Translations under genes and position numbers: made by a program | Part shown: piece by piece, positions 6,530-9,487 of the stretch | How positions within the stretch are numbered: the first letter of the stretch is position 1 | How the letters are laid out: each line of letters opens with the position of its first letter | Notes under the pieces: model-generated | Told to the model about the DNA's origin: nothing | The model's input: the letters and a program-made list of their open reading frames with translations, nothing else | The model's database searches: none | Assembly (NCBI GenBank): GCA_937942465.1 | Contig: CALDEO010000237.1 | Location: 1-9,487 of the forward strand | Source of the DNA: an uncultured Saprospiraceae bacterium | Lineage (GTDB): Bacteria > Bacteroidota > Bacteroidia > Chitinophagales > Saprospiraceae | Direction: 5' to 3' | Length of the DNA: 9,487 nucleotides

Positions 6530-7843
6530 ATGAGAAAGTTGTTGTTTTCATTCGTCCTGTGCTGTGCTATGTTTTCATTAAACGCTTTAAGCGTTTCGTA
6601 CAGTCCTTCCACGCTTTCATGTGGTACGACCGTTGTTACGGCCACATTTGATTGTGCATTTTCTGGTTCTGTATTTATGTCAGCAAGCGGTGGCGCTGAT
6701 TTTGATACAGACCCACCTATTTACACTGCCACTAACGGTACCCTTACATTTAATCTTATTATTGAACCAGGTGATGCTACTACAATTACCTTATCAGCTA
6801 ATATTTTAAGCTCAGATTTAGCATGTGCTACCGGATCTAATAATCAAACGAACGCGACCGTATCCCATGACTGTATTCCACCTCCAAATGATAATTGTGT
6901 CAACGCGACCTTTGTCCCTATTACACAGGCCTCTTGTGTTTTGACAGAAAATCAAACAGCTAACCAAACAGTTTCAGGTACAGTGCCTTCATGTTCTATT
7001 TCTGGATACGTGGATCTATGGTATACCTTTACTGCAAATAATACGACCGTCAGTATGTTTTTAGGAAACTTACCGGGATCATTTGCTAGGTATGGAGTAT
7101 ATGAGTCTTGTGGCGGTACTGAAAAAGGTTGTGGTTTTTACTTGCAAAATGGAGCGGCACAGATGATATCTGGGCTTACCATTGGAGAAGACTATGTGGT
7201 GCAAATACAAACCATAAGTAGTGCATCTGGAGGTATACAAGAAGTTTGTTTCTTTAGTCAAACAAGTCAGAATAGTACGGTACCTGTAATAATAGAAAGT
7301 TTCACTGTCGAGAATATAGATAACAAAGACGTTCAATGTAACTTTACAATTTCTAGTTCGTTTGATTTAGAACATGTAGAAGTTCAACGGAGATCAGATC
7401 AAAATACTTTTTTCTCAACAGTGTACTCTGATATAAGTCATGGCTCTGATTTGGAGGATTATGAATTTACAGATCATGATATTGAGGCAGGAAATAGGTA
7501 TTACTACCGATTAAAAACTTTTGACCTTGATGGGAAGGTGATTTTTAGTGAAGTTAAGAGTGTGCATTGTAATAAAGGAAATAAAGAGTCCGACATTAGG
7601 TTGTATCCTAATCCATCCAATACTGGAGCTTATGTAGAGTTGCCAAGATTAAAAAATGAGCCAGTTCATATTTGGATTCAAACAGTAGATAGCAAAAAAC
7701 TCGTGCATGTAGTCCAAGAAGGAACTGGTAGCTCTGATAATAATATCTTTTACATTCCAGAAAATATCCTACAATCAGGATTAAACATTGTCATTGTACG
7801 TATTGGAGATGATATATACAGAGAGAAGTTGATTAAGTTTTAA
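6530..7843 (+). CDS. Secreted protein with T9SS type A C-terminal sorting domain
   Basis: I start at ATG 6530 rather than the in-frame TTG at 6524, because the ATG gives a normal signal peptide (MRKLLFSFVLCCAMFSLNA, cleavage around 19-21). The mature protein has three parts. A Cys-containing N-terminal region (about 22-115) leads to a domain opening with NDNCVNATF (120-128) and containing DLWYTFTA, a layout common in secreted Bacteroidota proteins. A fibronectin-like segment (about 251-345) opens VPVIIESFTVEN and contains YYYRLKTFDLDGKV. The last about 83 residues (355-437) begin DIRLYPNPS and end in EKLIKF, the type A sorting signal that directs export through the type IX system and surface attachment or release. 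No enzymatic motif is visible, so adhesion or surface display is the modest inference. The gene stands alone and a terminator follows it. Confidence 0.88.
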   Translation: MRKLLFSFVLCCAMFSLNALSVSYSPSTLSCGTTVVTATFDCAFSGSVFMSASGGADFDTDPPIYTATNGTLTFNLIIEPGDATTITLSANILSSDLACATGSNNQTNATVSHDCIPPPNDNCVNATFVPITQASCVLTENQTANQTVSGTVPSCSISGYVDLWYTFTANNTTVSMFLGNLPGSFARYGVYESCGGTEKGCGFYLQNGAAQMISGLTIGEDYVVQIQTISSASGGIQEVCFFSQTSQNSTVPVIIESFTVENIDNKDVQCNFTISSSFDLEHVEVQRRSDQNTFFSTVYSDISHGSDLEDYEFTDHDIEAGNRYYYRLKTFDLDGKVIFSEVKSVHCNKGNKESDIRLYPNPSNTGAYVELPRLKNEPVHIWIQTVDSKKLVHVVQEGTGSSDNNIFYIPENILQSGLNIVIVRIGDDIYREKLIKF

Positions 7844-8286
7844 TCAGATTAATAATCATGTACTATTTCAATAGTGCATAATGATATAAGAAAGAGTAAA
7901 AAATTACATTCTGTGATAAATGTATATCTAATATTCAAGATGTCTTTTATCCTAATGTTACCTTTTTATTGAAAACCTATAACTACAAAATTGGGTTAAT
8001 GAAAGTTCAAATCATATAGATTTGGACTTTTTTTATTTGGGCCTCTGATGTAGATGAGTTAGCGCATTAAGCATTAGATTGTTGATTGTCAGAAGAGAGC
8101 AGACCGATTATACTCATACAGGTATTCATCTTGTTGTGGGGCAACTATAGAATACAGATTTACATCAATGTGCAAGGGAGTCCTTAGTATTATACTCTGT
8201 TATAATTGTTATAAAATTGCAGCTACACAAATCGTAGAAGTAACTCTTTGCAAAAGAGTATTCTAGTCAGGGCTATAAGAATGATG
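7844..8286. other. Convergent intergenic region
   Basis: This separates the plus-strand secreted-protein gene from the minus-strand methyltransferase gene. It holds the terminator listed separately. A 7-bp hairpin (ACTCTTT 8243-8249, AAAGAGT 8253-8259) lacks a T-tract on either side, so it is not a convincing terminator for the methyltransferase. No small gene is apparent. Confidence 0.6.
8002..8034 (+). terminator. Intrinsic terminator downstream of the secreted-protein gene
   Basis: AAAGTTCAAATC (8002-8013) pairs with GATTTGGACTTT (8019-8030), 12 bp including one G-U pair, around a 5-nt loop. A run of seven T spans 8028-8034. It lies about 160 nt after the stop codon on the same strand. 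Confidence 0.85.
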
Positions 8287-8835
8287 TTATGTTTTTTGGC
8301 AATGAAAGATATTCTCAATAGGAAAGCTAAGCAGTTTTTTACGAGTGATAATGTCAAATTGGTCGTACAATATGCCCTTGAGGTAGGTACTATACATTAT
8401 TTGAGAAAAATGGCCTCCTTGTTTTAAATAATGGTAGGCATTATGTATGATATCTAATCTAATGTCTTTTGGGATAATCGTAAGCGGTAGTGAGGATACA
8501 ATGGCATCGACAGGATTTGCTATATGAGTTGAGATATTACTCGCCGAGTCATTGACCACATGCAGTCTAGGGTCATCGATTTCAGCTATTAGGCGTTCGC
8601 AAAAATCCTTATTGACCTCAAATGTATATAGTTTTGAAGTCTCATGTAACCTGCTCAATATCTCTCGAGTGATATTGCCTGGTCCAGCACCATACTCGGC
8701 ATAGACCATATTCGGTTGATTACTGATCTTAGCGCAGATTTCTATTTCACATCTACGGCTTGTCTGATTGACAGCTCCAGTAGTACGAATATTCTTTGCT
8801 AAACGAATAGCACTTTTTATCTTGCTAATAATCAT
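8287..8835 (-). CDS. Class I SAM-dependent methyltransferase, phospholipid N-methyltransferase-like
   Basis: The 182-residue protein shows the Rossmann-type methyltransferase core. Motif I, the SAM-binding glycine loop, is EYGAGPGNIT (47-56). The acidic residue after strand 2 is E73 in TFEVN. NDSASNI (95-101) matches the region that contacts adenine, and DAIVSSLPLTIIP (110-122) is motif IV. The E-x-G-x-G-P-G loop together with a D-x-V-V-S-x-L-P-L strand resembles bacterial PmtA-type phosphatidylethanolamine N-methyltransferases and, more distantly, KsgA-type rRNA dimethylases. KsgA is longer and carries an NLPY-type motif IV, which is absent here. The length fits the compact PmtA-like group. 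The substrate remains uncertain; a lipid is the best guess. The gene is divergent from the DUF1905 gene and no lipid-synthesis gene is adjacent. Confidence 0.8.
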   Translation of the reverse strand: MIISKIKSAIRLAKNIRTTGAVNQTSRRCEIEICAKISNQPNMVYAEYGAGPGNITREILSRLHETSKLYTFEVNKDFCERLIAEIDDPRLHVVNDSASNISTHIANPVDAIVSSLPLTIIPKDIRLDIIHNAYHYLKQGGHFSQIMYSTYLKGILYDQFDIITRKKLLSFPIENIFHCQKT

Positions 8836-8866
8836 CCTAACGAAGATAGTAATTCGATATGGATAT

Positions 8867-8891
8867 GATAATCACTTTTAAAGTTATTATC
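8867..8891. promoter_or_regulatory. 25-bp quasi-palindrome between divergent genes (possible operator)
   Basis: GATAATCACTTT (8867-8878) and AAAGTTATTATC (8880-8891) flank a central T. Eleven of the twelve opposed positions are complementary; only C8873/T8885 fails. It lies 31 bp upstream of the methyltransferase start and 51 bp upstream of the DUF1905 start, where a repressor or activator site would be expected. I found no consensus promoter on either strand in this gap. Confidence 0.45.
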
Positions 8892-8942
8892 TTCATTTCA
8901 TAGTTGAATTGACTAAATTGATCTCTGAATAAACCATTTCGT

Positions 8943-9455
8943 ATGTTCACTTTCACAACGGTAGTTTCTCACTCTGATGGACCTATATGGGGACGTCAAG
9001 TCGCAGTGCCACTTGGTATATCGCAAGATTTATTAAAAGACGGAACCACTCGATTTTTAATAACATTAAATGGAAGTGAACCAATGCATAAGGCCTTGAT
9101 GCCTGACGGTCAGGGTGGTAGCTTTATCATATTCAATAAGGAGGTACAGAAAAAATATGATCTCAAGGAAGGCGCAATAGCAACAGTCACGGTGTCCAAA
9201 GATGAGAGTGAGTACGGAATGCCTATGCCAGAAGAGATGGCCGTGCTTATGCAGCAGGACCCAGAGGGCAATGCTTGTTTTCATTCTTTGACCAAGGGTA
9301 AACAACGGAGCTTATTGTACATTATTGGTAAGCCCAAGACCTCTGACACTAGATTAAATAAAGCGCTTGTGGTACTAGATTACCTCAAAGCTGCTCAAGG
9401 AAAGCTAGACTTCAAAGAGCTCAATATTGCTTTTAAAGAGAGTAGAAACTTCTAA
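8943..9455 (+). CDS. DUF1905 / YdeI-OmdA-like protein
   Basis: The N-terminal half (about 3-85) follows the DUF1905 pattern: a beta strand, a tryptophan (W16) before VAVPLGI, then TRFLITLNGSE, ALMPDGQGGSFIIFNKEV and a KKYDLKEGAIATVTVSKDES stretch (core 70-85). The C-terminal part (about 95-150) matches the OmdA/YdeI type, with PEEM, a DPEGNACFHSL segment (core 106-116), TKGKQRS and the hallmark TSDTRLNKAL (133-142). This two-domain arrangement, about 150-170 residues, is common in Bacteroidota. Relatives have been linked to bacteriocin tolerance or outer-membrane stress, but the molecular activity is unknown. There is no signal peptide, so it is probably cytoplasmic. The ATG start gives the full domain. 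It appears monocistronic within the window. Confidence 0.85.
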   Translation: MFTFTTVVSHSDGPIWGRQVAVPLGISQDLLKDGTTRFLITLNGSEPMHKALMPDGQGGSFIIFNKEVQKKYDLKEGAIATVTVSKDESEYGMPMPEEMAVLMQQDPEGNACFHSLTKGKQRSLLYIIGKPKTSDTRLNKALVVLDYLKAAQGKLDFKELNIAFKESRNF

Positions 9456-9487
9456 GAGTAACATCTCGAGTTATTATACAAGCTTAG

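Overview
The window looks like a chromosomal segment from a low-GC member of the Bacteroidota. Four things point there: an outer-membrane TonB-dependent receptor with an N-terminal carboxypeptidase-regulatory-like domain, a secreted protein ending in a type IX secretion (T9SS) sorting domain, starts preceded by A/T-rich sequence rather than Shine-Dalgarno motifs, and promoters resembling the Bacteroidota -33 TTTG / -7 TAnnTTTG type. I cannot place it to genus.

Layout. Positions 2-1386 hold the 3' part of a TPR-protein gene and, overlapping its stop by one base, a short TonB C-terminal-domain protein that lacks an export signal. A large TonB-dependent receptor (1574-4057) follows, ending about 107 nt before a strong two-tier terminator. 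On the minus strand, 4491-4820 is a compact tRNA operon: promoter, tRNA-Ser(GCT), tRNA-Pro(TGG), intrinsic terminator. Back to back with it, a plus-strand promoter appears to drive a roughly 107-nt structured RNA that ends in a very good terminator. A perfect 24-bp palindrome lies between the two divergent promoters. Next comes about 1.5 kb (4997-6529) without a convincing protein gene. It contains a second candidate small RNA (6078-6159), a short tandem repeat and a few inverted repeats.

The right part holds a secreted T9SS cargo protein (6530-7843) with a downstream terminator. After it come a divergent pair: a minus-strand class I methyltransferase resembling phospholipid N-methyltransferases (8287-8835) and a plus-strand DUF1905/OmdA-like protein (8943-9455). 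The 107-bp gap between their start codons contains a 25-bp quasi-palindrome that could be an operator.

How the genes work together. Most genes look like independent units. The TPR/TonB-domain pair is probably one translationally coupled unit. The tRNA operon and the candidate RNA may share control through the palindrome. The most interesting part is the non-coding DNA: two terminator-ended RNA candidates in a gene-poor stretch. No mobile element, CRISPR array or defence system is visible.
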